Source: Microcaldota archaeon
Lineage (GTDB): Archaea > Micrarchaeota > Micrarchaeia > Micrarchaeales > Micrarchaeaceae
DNA: 64,000 bases
Reading direction: 5' to 3'
NCBI GenBank assembly: GCA_021787495.1
Contig: JAJYLX010000001.1
Location: 62,001 to 126,000 of the forward strand
The notes under the pieces were generated by a model. The model was not told the DNA's origin and did no database searches. It saw nothing but the letters and a program-made list of their open reading frames with translations. This document shows positions 17,901 to 24,359 of this stretch, in pieces (position 1 is the first letter of the stretch; every line of letters begins with the position of its first letter). Made by a program: the position numbers and the translations under genes.

Positions 17901-18145
17901 AGGTGCAGACGATAAGGAAGGAGCTCGGGCTCAGGAAGACCGACAGGATAAGCCTGGGCTACGTGGCGGTGGGCTCCATCGCCGCGGTCATAGCCGCCAA
18001 TGCGAAGAAAATAGCGAGGGACGTGAACTCAACCAAACCAACAAACAGGCTGGAGGGCTCCGTCGTCAAGGACCTCGACATGGCGGGCGAGACAGTTAAG
18101 GTCGCAGTGGACAGGGTCGAGCGCGCAGTGCGCAAGACCTCATAA
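14987..18145 (+). CDS. ileS: Isoleucyl-tRNA synthetase
   Basis: This 1052-aa class I synthetase charges tRNA-Ile. It has the HIGH-type signature HMGH near residue 49 within PPYANGELHMGHVRGY, DVHGLPTE, a CP1 editing domain (TWTTTPWTIPANMAV region), PTEQWFMNV, a zinc-binding CDSCG/CDKCGG pair, EGLDQLRGWFATL, and KSKGN near residue 601 (KMSKS loop, here MHKSKGN). The C-terminal region, about residues 850-1052, matches the tRNA-binding extension of archaeal/eukaryotic IleRS. The spacing to its own promoter suggests an independent transcript that may continue into the parvulin gene 21 nt downstream. Confidence 0.95.
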   Translation: MQTSDLLKIEEAVLQKWETEGTHGKVTEMNRGSRLFFFLEGPPYANGELHMGHVRGYTRKDAILRYKRMNGFDVFDRAGFDVHGLPTENRVERNLGITSKRDIEAKIGVREFIGKCIESYKGYVKEQTYVAKRYGVWFDFENAYIPAEPGYIDKSFYVFKRIYDKGLIYKDIRVMPYCIHCGTVLAKGPEVEEEEDTDPSVYVAFMVDRNASKSKISMQQDTYLLIWTTTPWTIPANMAVAANPKELYVKVRLGGRSLILAKARFQAVASALNESAVVEAEFYGSELDGIRYLNPLEGNIPAQREHRRHHRVIFSEGMVSMADGTGLIHIAPAYGPEDFDISRKERIPLLSMVGTDGRYTEVAGKYAGKALIHEANREVEEELSAAGALLLKSTITHSYPHCWRCHEKLVYLPTEQWFMNVAKIKNKIRKECDRIEWHPAELKDWFLESINTAPDWVISRQRYWDIPIPIWTCDSCGNVTAIGSFGELSTRSPTKIEFTSEDLHRPTVDGIVLKCDKCGGEMHRVRDIFDVWYDSGVAHTASLSEEEFGRMFSKAFITEGLDQLRGWFATLMKTSVGAYGKSPFRVIMAHGWVNDAKGEAMHKSKGNYVSAKQLIGRYSTDAVRAYMLSHVVHEGIKFMYGEIEDMQATLLLLHNVANLVTEYSAALNRPAGKSRAPGGPEGLALYDAWIVSRLNSVMKTMTETMDGYEPNTGLNETLSFVINDLSRFYLKIAKKKMSGASRKEAIATFNTLNYVFRNTVLLLAPVMPLNMEDIYMKVYGGKGSVFFERWPKAKPSLINPGLEVDFSAAQDAITALLNSRERMGVPLRWPIASATLEVTDDSTYSSLQRLSTVIEDYVNAKRLELKRVAGAKREARPIFARLGPDFKDKAVYVADAIRAADADAMLDSVARTGRYALSTGKGPVEITQEHFTTTERVEEKDAVLFRHGKAHIDANITRGLKEEALVREFEHEVQTIRKELGLRKTDRISLGYVAVGSIAAVIAANAKKIARDVNSTKPTNRLEGSVVKDLDMAGETVKVAVDRVERAVRKTS

Positions 18146-18166
18146 TGCTGGCGATGTGGTGATTGC

Positions 18167-18442
18167 ATGGCAGGCAAGATAAGGTGCTCGCACATACTCG
18201 TTGGAAAACTATCGGTAGCGAACGAGGTGGTTGAAAGGGCAAAAAGGGGCGAGAGCTTCGCGAAACTCGCCGAGCAGTACTCGACCGATAGCACCAGGAA
18301 GCGCGGCGGTGACCTCGGATTCTTCGGCCATGGGACCATGGTCAGGGAGTTCGAGCAGGCCGCCTTCGCCCTGCAGGTCAACGAGATCTCAGGGCCTGTG
18401 AAGACGCAGTTCGGCTACCACATAATAAAAAGGACCGCCTGA
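18167..18442 (+). CDS. Parvulin-type peptidyl-prolyl cis/trans isomerase
   Basis: This 91-aa single-domain parvulin has IRCSHILVGK at the N-terminus, GESFAKLAEQYSTD, RGGDLGFFGHGTMVREFEQA and PVKTQFGYHIIKRT at the end. It lacks any signal peptide, so it should act in the cytoplasm. Stand-alone parvulins of this size occur in bacteria and a subset of archaea. Confidence 0.93.
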   Translation: MAGKIRCSHILVGKLSVANEVVERAKRGESFAKLAEQYSTDSTRKRGGDLGFFGHGTMVREFEQAAFALQVNEISGPVKTQFGYHIIKRTA

Positions 18443-18445
18443 CCC

Positions 18446-19021
18446 TTAGTCGAGCATGGCCAGTATCTCATCCGTCTTCCTGACCCTCCCCATGCGCTTG
18501 AATGCCGCCTCGATTGCCAGGTTGTGCATCTCCGCGCTCATGGATGACATCGCGTCCTCAGCGAAGACCTGCTGGAAGCCGTACTCGTACGCGAACCTGG
18601 CGGTGCTCTCCACACCGTGGTTCGTCGATATGCCGCAGAGCACGATCGTGTCTATCTTCCTGCGCCGCAGCTGGAGCTCAAGGTCGGTGCCGTAGAACGC
18701 GCCCCACTGCCTCTTCGTTATCACTATATCACCCTCCGTCTTGCCCAGTTCCGGCACGAAGTCGACCCAGTCGTTTCCTGGAGGAGAGCCTCCCCACATC
18801 TGCTCGTCCGCTATAACCGAGAGTCTCTCCTTGCCAGATACTACCACATGCACCAGGAAGACCGGCATGCCATTCTTCCTGAACGCTGCGGCGAGCCTCG
18901 CCGCGTTCCGGACCACCTCGGCTGCGCTGTGCGGCGCCAGCCGCCTGTCCTGAGCCGCTATCCCCTTCTGCAGGTCTATCACGACCAGCGCGGTCTTTTG
19001 TGTATCCAGTTTGTCTGCCAT
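18446..19021 (-). CDS. Isochorismatase-fold hydrolase lacking the catalytic cysteine (YecD-like)
   Basis: This 191-aa protein of the isochorismatase/nicotinamidase superfamily keeps the first two triad residues, Asp16 in ALVVIDLQKG and Lys103 in ITKRQWGAF. The third, normally Cys, falls in GISTNHGVESTAR, where the expected position is Gly136. The GISTNxGVESTAR pattern is that of the YecD-like subgroup, which also lacks the Cys, so this is probably an old loss rather than a sequencing error. Substrate unknown. It is convergent with the parvulin gene, with only 3 nt between them. Confidence 0.82.
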   Translation of the reverse strand: MADKLDTQKTALVVIDLQKGIAAQDRRLAPHSAAEVVRNAARLAAAFRKNGMPVFLVHVVVSGKERLSVIADEQMWGGSPPGNDWVDFVPELGKTEGDIVITKRQWGAFYGTDLELQLRRRKIDTIVLCGISTNHGVESTARFAYEYGFQQVFAEDAMSSMSAEMHNLAIEAAFKRMGRVRKTDEILAMLD

Positions 19022-19045
19022 TCCCTCATCAGAATATCATACAGG

Positions 19046-19441
19046 TTACCCCGCAACGATAACCCCTCCCCCTACTATTTTGAACCCGCACTTCTTATAG
19101 AAATCCTCCAATCCCGGATCGAAAGTGAGTGTTATATACGCAAATTTCTCTCTTCTTAAGTCTGATACCACCTTTTTCAGCAGGAGCCTTCCCAGCCCCC
19201 TATTCTGATATCTCGAATGAATTATCAAATCGACGATGTACGCGTGCAGAGATCTGTCGCTTATCACCCTAACCGAACCTATTAGCTCTCTTCCGTTCCA
19301 CATTGAATAATAGGAAAAGGAATTCTTAAAGGCCTTTTCTAATCCTGCTCTTGGCTTCCACTTAACAGACCTTCTCAATTTTGTTATTTCAGATTTTGGG
19401 AACCCTCTGTTTTTTGTAATCTTGTACCACATTTGTTGCAC
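19046..19441 (-). CDS. GNAT family N-acetyltransferase
   Basis: This 131-aa protein has the GNAT acetyl-CoA pyrophosphate-binding loop YQNRGLGRLLLKKV and the C-terminal GLEDFYKKCGFKIVGGG typical of the fold. Substrate unknown. The gene is clearly more AT-rich than its neighbours, with Ile, Lys and Phe codons ending in A or T, which suggests recent acquisition. It sits at the left side of a region with gene fragments and a tyrosine recombinase. The start could be the first Met or the Met four residues later. Confidence 0.8.
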   Translation of the reverse strand: MQQMWYKITKNRGFPKSEITKLRRSVKWKPRAGLEKAFKNSFSYYSMWNGRELIGSVRVISDRSLHAYIVDLIIHSRYQNRGLGRLLLKKVVSDLRREKFAYITLTFDPGLEDFYKKCGFKIVGGGVIVAG

Positions 19442-19603
19442 CGGGCAAAAGCCACTATACAGAGTTCACCAGATAAGCCATTCAGATATGCACCGTCAAA
19501 TGCGATGTATCCCTGCTGTCAAACGATGCCAAATAACATTGTACGGAAATGAATATATGCATTTGCAGCACATTGTTTCGTACTCGCCAATGGCTGGCCG
19601 TCC

Positions 19604-20075
19604 CTACCCCCACGGCTGTTCGTCCAGAAGGTAGCTGTATGCCGGCACTGCGGTTATTCCGCTGCGCTGCTCCGCCGACCTGTCAGGAGTCAGCACATAT
19701 CCTGTCCTTGCCTTGAATTTCCTCATGAACGTCTCGAGCCCCTTCGTATCTATCCTCCCGTACTTGACCTCTATGGGAATCGGTGCCTTTCCAGAGGTGA
19801 GCACGATGTCGACCTCATGCTTCTGCGGGTCTGTCCAGAAGAAGTCCGGCTTTATTGCATTGACAAGCGCCCATTCGAAAATCCTCGACTGCGCGTCGCT
19901 GTCCTCTCTGAACACAAGGTCTATTGATGCGACCGCGGGGTAATACTTCTTTAGGCTCCTCGCGGACTTCCTCGCGTTCTTGGAGTAGTTGTAGAGCTTC
20001 CTGAGCATGAACGACTCCTCCAGGTACGCAAGGTAGTTGGAGACCGACTGCCTTGTCACGCCCAAATCGCGCGCC
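19604..20075 (-). pseudogene. 3' fragment of an AAA ATPase with a DUF4143 domain
   Basis: The roughly 155 codons read ARDLGVTRQSVSNYLAYLEE and onward, ending with SYLLDEQPWG. This is the C-terminal DUF4143 half of archaeal/bacterial AAA-type ATPases: winged-helix followed by a PD-(D/E)XK-like nuclease fold with DVVL-type HEVDIVLTSGKAPIPIEVKYG. The Walker A/B ATPase half (about 200 residues) is absent. Immediately upstream, in another frame, the sequence becomes the N-terminus of a low-molecular-weight phosphatase, so a deletion has joined two unrelated genes near 20070-20095. There is no convincing start codon of its own (a TTG at 20065 is the best). Confidence 0.75.
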
Positions 20076-20172
20076 AGAAGATGGCCTCCGCCATTTGGCT
20101 CCTCCCGACATTGCCCTTGCAGATGAACAGAACCTTGGTCACCGCGCCCGCCGAAGGCGTTCTCCGTTCCAT
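20056..20172 (-). pseudogene. 5' fragment of a low-molecular-weight protein tyrosine phosphatase / arsenate reductase-like gene
   Basis: ATG 20172 opens a 38-codon frame ending at TGA 20056. After 13 residues it reads VLFICKGNVGRSQMAEAIF, the P-loop C-x5-R-S and following helix of the LMW phosphatase/arsenate reductase family. After AEAIF the similarity ends and the frame runs into the DUF4143 remnant, read out of frame. ATG 20172 lies one base after the stop codon of the pyrophosphatase-like gene, so the intact gene was once the next member of that operon. Only about a quarter of the normal 130-150 aa remains. Confidence 0.7.
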
Positions 20173-20173
20173 A

Positions 20174-20707
20174 CTAATCGCCGCCCTTCCGCCCCTTGAC
20201 AAGCCGGACCGGTGCCCGTGCCACGCGGTTCTTTTCGATGTATTCTATAGCTTCTCTCGTCCCCTCAATCTTCTCTATCGGCGACTTATACCCAAAATAT
20301 CTTACTATGAGGTACCTTTCGGCGGAGGGGATGTCCTCCCATTTCCTTACCGCCTTGGTCGTCGAGTCGACGGCAACGACCTTATGGTCGCCATCTGCAC
20401 GGGTTATAAACGCTATCGGGGTTCCTGTAGTTGTCTCGCTAACACGAAAATTTCTCTTCGAGTACAAGAGGACGTCAACCTCATCTGGAATCTCGTCCGG
20501 ATTCTTTGAAGCCTCATCTCTCTGCAAGGTTCCTATCGCGAACCCGTAGGCGATCGGCATCACCCCATCATTCACAGGTATCACATTCTTCGTCGGCCCC
20601 AAGTCCAACATCTGTTTCTTATCATGGCTAAGGTGTCTTCTCTGATCGTCCCCCTTCGGAATCTCGATGAAGATTCCAATCTCCTTTGTCCTGCTAATCT
20701 GCCCCAT
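20174..20707 (-). CDS. Divergent class I inorganic pyrophosphatase-like protein
   Basis: This 177-aa protein resembles soluble class I pyrophosphatase in order of elements: GIFIEIPKGDDQRRHLSHDK (family IEIPKGS..KYE), PIAYGFAIGTL (family PANYGFIPGTL), DEVDVLLYSK (family DPLDVLVL), RADGDHKVVAVD (family EDGDDKILAV) and LIVRYFGYKSPIEKIEG (family HFFEHYK). The metal-binding region is altered: the usual DGDPLDV reads IPDEVDV, losing one or two acidic ligands. It may be a weak or repurposed PPase. It follows the recombinase gene by 4 nt on the same strand. Confidence 0.6.
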   Translation of the reverse strand: MGQISRTKEIGIFIEIPKGDDQRRHLSHDKKQMLDLGPTKNVIPVNDGVMPIAYGFAIGTLQRDEASKNPDEIPDEVDVLLYSKRNFRVSETTTGTPIAFITRADGDHKVVAVDSTTKAVRKWEDIPSAERYLIVRYFGYKSPIEKIEGTREAIEYIEKNRVARAPVRLVKGRKGGD

Positions 20708-20711
20708 GCGA

Positions 20712-21902
20712 TTACCTCTTCTTCCCTCCTCTCATGTATTCCAGCATGTCCCTCTGGAAGTCCGGATCCTTAGCGGCCTCGAGCATCGCCTCCATCAGCG
20801 CCTTCCTCTCCTCCTCATCCCTCATCGTATTGGAAACGTCAAGCGCAGCACCACACCTCATGCAATGTACCGCGCTGACGGCATTCTCGTACCTGCAGCG
20901 AGGGCAGACCTTGACGGACAGCTTAGGCTTCGAGAACTCCTCCTTGACTTCGCGTCCGCTCGCCCTCAGCACCGCGCTGTCTATGTCCCTGCCCGAGAGG
21001 TGAACGTACGTGCTGGCCATCCTGCTGTCCCCAGTCCAGCCGAACAGCGCCTTCAGCTGCTGCTCCGTGAGCCTGTTAGCGTAGAACATGGCCCTGCTGT
21101 GCCTGAACAGGTGCGGGTAGACCCTCTTCCTTATGCCTGCCGCCCTTGCAGTCTCCATCAGGAGCGCTCTCACGCCGGATTCGGTTATGGGCCAGTTCTT
21201 CTTGAGCCAGGACCCTACGGAGGTGAACAGCGTGTCGCCCGGTCTCTTGCTCTGGGACGTGTCGATGTAGCTCGAAAGGTAAGGCGCGCTGAACATTATC
21301 GGTATATGGCGCATGCCCGTCTTGCCGTTCACGGTCACATGTGCGACCTCCCCGTCAAGGTCGACGTCCTTCATCCTTAGGCTAAGCAGCTCCCCCACCC
21401 TCATCCCGGAATCGTAGAGCAGCGCTATCAGCGCCTTGTTGCGCGCGCTGCCAGAGGCCTTTATCATCCTGAGGACCTCCTCCTCGCTCAGCATGTCTTC
21501 GGGCAGCTTCCTCTTGTTCTTCGCCAGCGTGGTCTTGATCCACGAGACCTGCTTCGGGTAGAACTCGTTATCCCCGAGGAGGTGCTTGTAGAAGGCCTTG
21601 ACGATTACTTTCGTGACGTGCTTCGTCTCCGCGGCGTAATCCGACCCCTCCACCCTGTCTACCGCAGCCTGGATGTCCTCCCTTGTCGCATGCTTCAGAC
21701 TGGTGCCCTCCGGCAGCCACGCCATGAACTTCTCGAGGCAGTAGAGGTGCTTCGCTATCGTCCTTGAGACTATGCCCCTCGCCCTGAGGTAGCTGACCCA
21801 CGCCTCGACCTCCCTCTTGTCCTCTGCGGATGCCTTGCTGCCCCCTATCCTGTCGAGCAGGAACCTGATCCTCTTCTCGGCGCTCTCAACCCCGCTGTCC
21901 AT
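20712..21902 (-). CDS. Tyrosine recombinase/integrase with C-terminal zinc ribbon
   Basis: This 396-aa phage-integrase-family recombinase has a core-binding domain (about residues 30-130) and a catalytic domain carrying Arg168 (SGMRVGELLSL), Lys194, the HLFR box (His264 to Arg267), Trp289 and nucleophile Tyr299 (TYVHLS). A zinc ribbon follows (C333/C336 and C347/C350) with an acidic tail. It lies 63 nt beyond the 3' end of tRNA-Ala, a classic integration position. The start is ATG 21902, with CTTTTATATA about 20-30 nt upstream. It could be a chromosomal XerA-type resolvase or the integrase of a decayed element; the flanking gene fragments favour the second. Confidence 0.88.
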   Translation of the reverse strand: MDSGVESAEKRIRFLLDRIGGSKASAEDKREVEAWVSYLRARGIVSRTIAKHLYCLEKFMAWLPEGTSLKHATREDIQAAVDRVEGSDYAAETKHVTKVIVKAFYKHLLGDNEFYPKQVSWIKTTLAKNKRKLPEDMLSEEEVLRMIKASGSARNKALIALLYDSGMRVGELLSLRMKDVDLDGEVAHVTVNGKTGMRHIPIMFSAPYLSSYIDTSQSKRPGDTLFTSVGSWLKKNWPITESGVRALLMETARAAGIRKRVYPHLFRHSRAMFYANRLTEQQLKALFGWTGDSRMASTYVHLSGRDIDSAVLRASGREVKEEFSKPKLSVKVCPRCRYENAVSAVHCMRCGAALDVSNTMRDEEERKALMEAMLEAAKDPDFQRDMLEYMRGGKKR

Positions 21903-21965
21903 GTTTTCCTATTTGATGCAAAAGTATATAAAAGTATGCCAACGTACATCGCGCTTTGATTGGGA

Positions 21966-22037
21966 TGGACCCTGCGGGATTCGCACCCGCGACCTCCCGC
22001 TTGCAAAGCGGGCGCTCCACTACTGAGCCAAGGGCCC
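21966..22037 (-). tRNA. tRNA-Ala (anticodon UGC)
   Basis: This 72-nt cloverleaf has acceptor GGGCCCT/AGGGTCC, D stem GCTC/GAGC, anticodon stem CCCGC/GCGGG with loop TTTGCAA (anticodon TGC), and T stem GCGGG/CCCGC. The acceptor contains the G3:U70 pair that identifies alanine tRNA, and position 73 is A. No intron is present and CCA is not encoded. It starts 22 nt after the NFACT-R gene and runs in the same direction. Confidence 0.96.
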
Positions 22038-22059
22038 CTGAAGGTTTGGAACAAAGCAG

Positions 22060-22848
22060 CTATTTATCACTTGCCGTTGCCGCGGCCCTGACATAGAACT
22101 CGCCTGCGGGCAGCTGCCGTATTATGCCGTCAAGGTCGTCATAGCCGAGGATGCGCGCAATCCTCTTCGCCGCGTCTGACTTCTTGTCCTTCCCCTGCAG
22201 GATGACGACGGCCTTCTCCGCGATGGCGCCGCCAAGCCCGGCCTCCGGCACTGTGTTGAGCATATCATCCTTCACGAACATCGCCAGCCCAAGCGCCGTG
22301 TTCCTGAACCATTCCCTCTCGCCGGACATGAGGAAGCTGCCCGTGCCGAGCGAGCCCTTTCCGGTGGACTTGCTGATCTGCTCCCTCTTGAGGGCATACA
22401 CGTCGACGCTGCGCAGCGCCTCCTTCCACGCACTGGAGTACGATGCCGCGAACTGCGCGACTTCGCGCCTCACTTTCTCATCTGCATTAACGCCGTCCTT
22501 AAGGATCGTTACGGAGGCCCCGAAGATGTCCGCATGGAAAAACAGGTCGTTATCCTCGAAGTGCCTCGAATTGATGAGCTCGTTCTGGTGGGCGTCCCTG
22601 CCGCCTATCACCAGCCTGCCGTCGCTGGCCACGAACCAGTGGAACGCCTCGTACCACTTCTTCTCCCTCACCTTGACGGCCTTCTTCTCCTTGGCGGCGC
22701 TCTCCTTCCTCATCCTCTCGAGCTGAGCCTCGAGATCCTTCACGGCCTTCTCCGCGCCCTTCGCCTTCGCCTCGAGCCTCTTCGCCCTCTCGTAGTAATC
22801 CTTGGCGTTCTCCTGCGCGCTCTTGGTGAAGTCTATCTTGACCTCCAT
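22060..22848 (-). CDS. Stand-alone NFACT-R (DUF814) protein, C-terminal Rqc2/RqcH-like domain
   Basis: This 262-aa protein has an N-terminal coiled coil (about residues 8-65, rich in Lys/Glu/Ala) followed by the NFACT-R domain: WYEAFHWFVASDGRLVIGGRDA, then LFFHADIFGASVTILK, QFAASYSSAWK and SGEREWFRN. In Rqc2/NEMF/RqcH this domain follows NFACT-N and HhH domains in a protein of 550 aa or more and contacts tRNA at stalled large subunits. Here the NFACT-N and HhH parts are absent and no partner gene is adjacent. ATG 22848 is preferred over 22857. Gene order is secE, this gene, tRNA-Ala(UGC), all on the minus strand. Confidence 0.85.
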   Translation of the reverse strand: MEVKIDFTKSAQENAKDYYERAKRLEAKAKGAEKAVKDLEAQLERMRKESAAKEKKAVKVREKKWYEAFHWFVASDGRLVIGGRDAHQNELINSRHFEDNDLFFHADIFGASVTILKDGVNADEKVRREVAQFAASYSSAWKEALRSVDVYALKREQISKSTGKGSLGTGSFLMSGEREWFRNTALGLAMFVKDDMLNTVPEAGLGGAIAEKAVVILQGKDKKSDAAKRIARILGYDDLDGIIRQLPAGEFYVRAAATASDK

Positions 22849-22878
22849 ACAGCCCACTGCTACAGCTTAAGCCGCTCA

Positions 22879-23088
22879 TTATACGGAAGCCAGCGGTATC
22901 GTCCCGGTGATGAGCAGCGAGACTATGATGCCTATTATGAAGCCCGCCGCGCCTATGATCAGTATGCTTATGATTATCATCTTCGCGCTCTTCCTGAACT
23001 CGTCGTTCGTCGGCTTGTAGCTGATGTTGAGCACGCGCCTGGAATTGTCTATGAACGACTTCAGGCTCCCGATGACATCCATGTTCAT
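22879..23088 (-). CDS. secE: Preprotein translocase SecE / Sec61-gamma subunit
   Basis: This 69-aa tail-anchored protein has an amphipathic N-terminal helix (SLKSFIDNSRRVLNISYKPT), the DEF(R)KSAK hinge and one transmembrane helix (IIGAAGFIIGIIVSLLI), the archaeal SecE architecture. ATG 23088 is chosen over 23106 because homology starts there. SecD and SecF are 3.4-6 kb away; SecY is not in the window. Confidence 0.85.
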   Translation of the reverse strand: MNMDVIGSLKSFIDNSRRVLNISYKPTNDEFRKSAKMIIISILIIGAAGFIIGIIVSLLITGTIPLASV

Positions 23089-23144
23089 TGTACCACTCAA
23101 TGGCAAATCTATTAGGCTTTTATTGAAAAGGATATAAAGCCTTT

Positions 23145-24359
23145 GTGATTATCGTGAAGTACGACGCAATACTGGTGAGGTTCGGCGAGCTTTGGCTGAA
23201 GGGCGAGAATAGGGACACATTCATCTCTTCCCTCTACAGCAACGTATCTACCGCGATACGCGGTCTGAGGTTCAAGGCGCTCACCAAGCAGAGGGATTCA
23301 TTCACGATAGGGTTGGACGGCAGGTCTGACGTCGGCGGGCTTCTGTCGGCGCTCTCATTCGCTCCAGGGATCTCGTGGTTCTCTCCGGTCATCTTCGCAA
23401 AGCCAGAAGTGAAGGACATAATGAAGAAGGCGGCATCGTTCTCCAAGGAGGCGAAAGGGAAGGTCAGGATCGAGGCGAAGCGCTCCTTCAAGGGCCACAA
23501 GTTCAATTCGATGGAGCTGGTGGGCGCCATGATCAGGGCACCGAAATCCACGCTGAAGCTCGACCTGGACAAGGGCGCAAGTGATACTCTCTACATAACG
23601 GTCGAAAAGGATTGCGCCATGCTGCACCTAAACAAGATTTCCGGCATAGGCGGTCTCCCGGTCGGCACGTCCGGCAAGTGCGTAGTCCTTTTGTCTGGAG
23701 GGATAGATTCTCCGGTCGCATCATTCTATGCGATGAAGCGCGGCCTTCTTCCGGTCTATCTGCACTTCCATACGTTCCCGGACAAGGAGGCGGTGCTCAA
23801 ATCCAAGATACCAGTGATGGTCCAGGCGCTCGCGAGGTACTCGAACGGCGCCAGGGTTTACTATGTGCCGGCATATCCGTTCCAGGCAGCAGCCATGAGG
23901 ATGGACACCAGGTTCGAGCTCGTGGTATTCAAGCGGTTCATGTACAACATTGCTGCCAGGATAGCAGAGAAGGAGGGCGCGCTCTCGATTGTGACAGGGG
24001 AGAGCGTGGGCCAGGTCGCTTCGCAGACGATAGAGAACATGGCCGCGTCGCAGAAGGGAGTGCCCAGGCTGATACTCAGACCGCTCTCCGGGTTCGATAA
24101 GGAAGAGATAATAAGGAAGGCGAGGCAGCTCGACACCTACGGTATGTCGATCCAGGAATACAAGGATGTCTGTTCGATAAGGATAAGAAGGCCCGCTACC
24201 CGTGCGACCGCCGAGCAGGTCGACAGGCTCTACGCGAAATGCAAGCTTGGCGGCGTCGAGGCGAAATCCCTCAAGGCCGCGATTGTTGACGAGGTCCGGC
24301 CGCAGCGACCTCCGCGTACGCCTCATCAACGGTCATCGCGGCGCCGTACGCCTTCCTGA
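23145..24359 (+). CDS. thiI: tRNA 4-thiouridine synthetase ThiI
   Basis: This 404-aa protein has an N-terminal ferredoxin-like segment (AILVRFGELWLKGENR), a THUMP domain (about residues 60-170), and a PP-loop ATP pyrophosphatase domain with VVLLSGGIDSPVASFYAMKR, then VTGESVGQVASQTIENM and RPLSGFDKEEIIRKAR. There is no rhodanese domain, as usual in archaea. The start is GTG 23145, with CTTTTATTG 28 nt upstream (leaderless). The last 20 or so residues (basic, Arg/Pro-rich) are encoded antisense to the 3' end of the RIO1 gene and look like read-through past the normal family end. Confidence 0.92.
   Translation: MIIVKYDAILVRFGELWLKGENRDTFISSLYSNVSTAIRGLRFKALTKQRDSFTIGLDGRSDVGGLLSALSFAPGISWFSPVIFAKPEVKDIMKKAASFSKEAKGKVRIEAKRSFKGHKFNSMELVGAMIRAPKSTLKLDLDKGASDTLYITVEKDCAMLHLNKISGIGGLPVGTSGKCVVLLSGGIDSPVASFYAMKRGLLPVYLHFHTFPDKEAVLKSKIPVMVQALARYSNGARVYYVPAYPFQAAAMRMDTRFELVVFKRFMYNIAARIAEKEGALSIVTGESVGQVASQTIENMAASQKGVPRLILRPLSGFDKEEIIRKARQLDTYGMSIQEYKDVCSIRIRRPATRATAEQVDRLYAKCKLGGVEAKSLKAAIVDEVRPQRPPRTPHQRSSRRRTPS

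Noticed and set aside
19442-19603. Looked for a tRNA-Ala 3'-end copy as an attachment site
   Set aside because: No stretch resembling the tRNA-Ala T arm and acceptor was found by eye; a computed repeat search is needed.
19815-20111. Minus-strand ORF overlapping the DUF4143 remnant in another frame
   Set aside because: Arg/Glu/Gly-rich shadow; the frame at 19604-20075 has the clear DUF4143 similarity.
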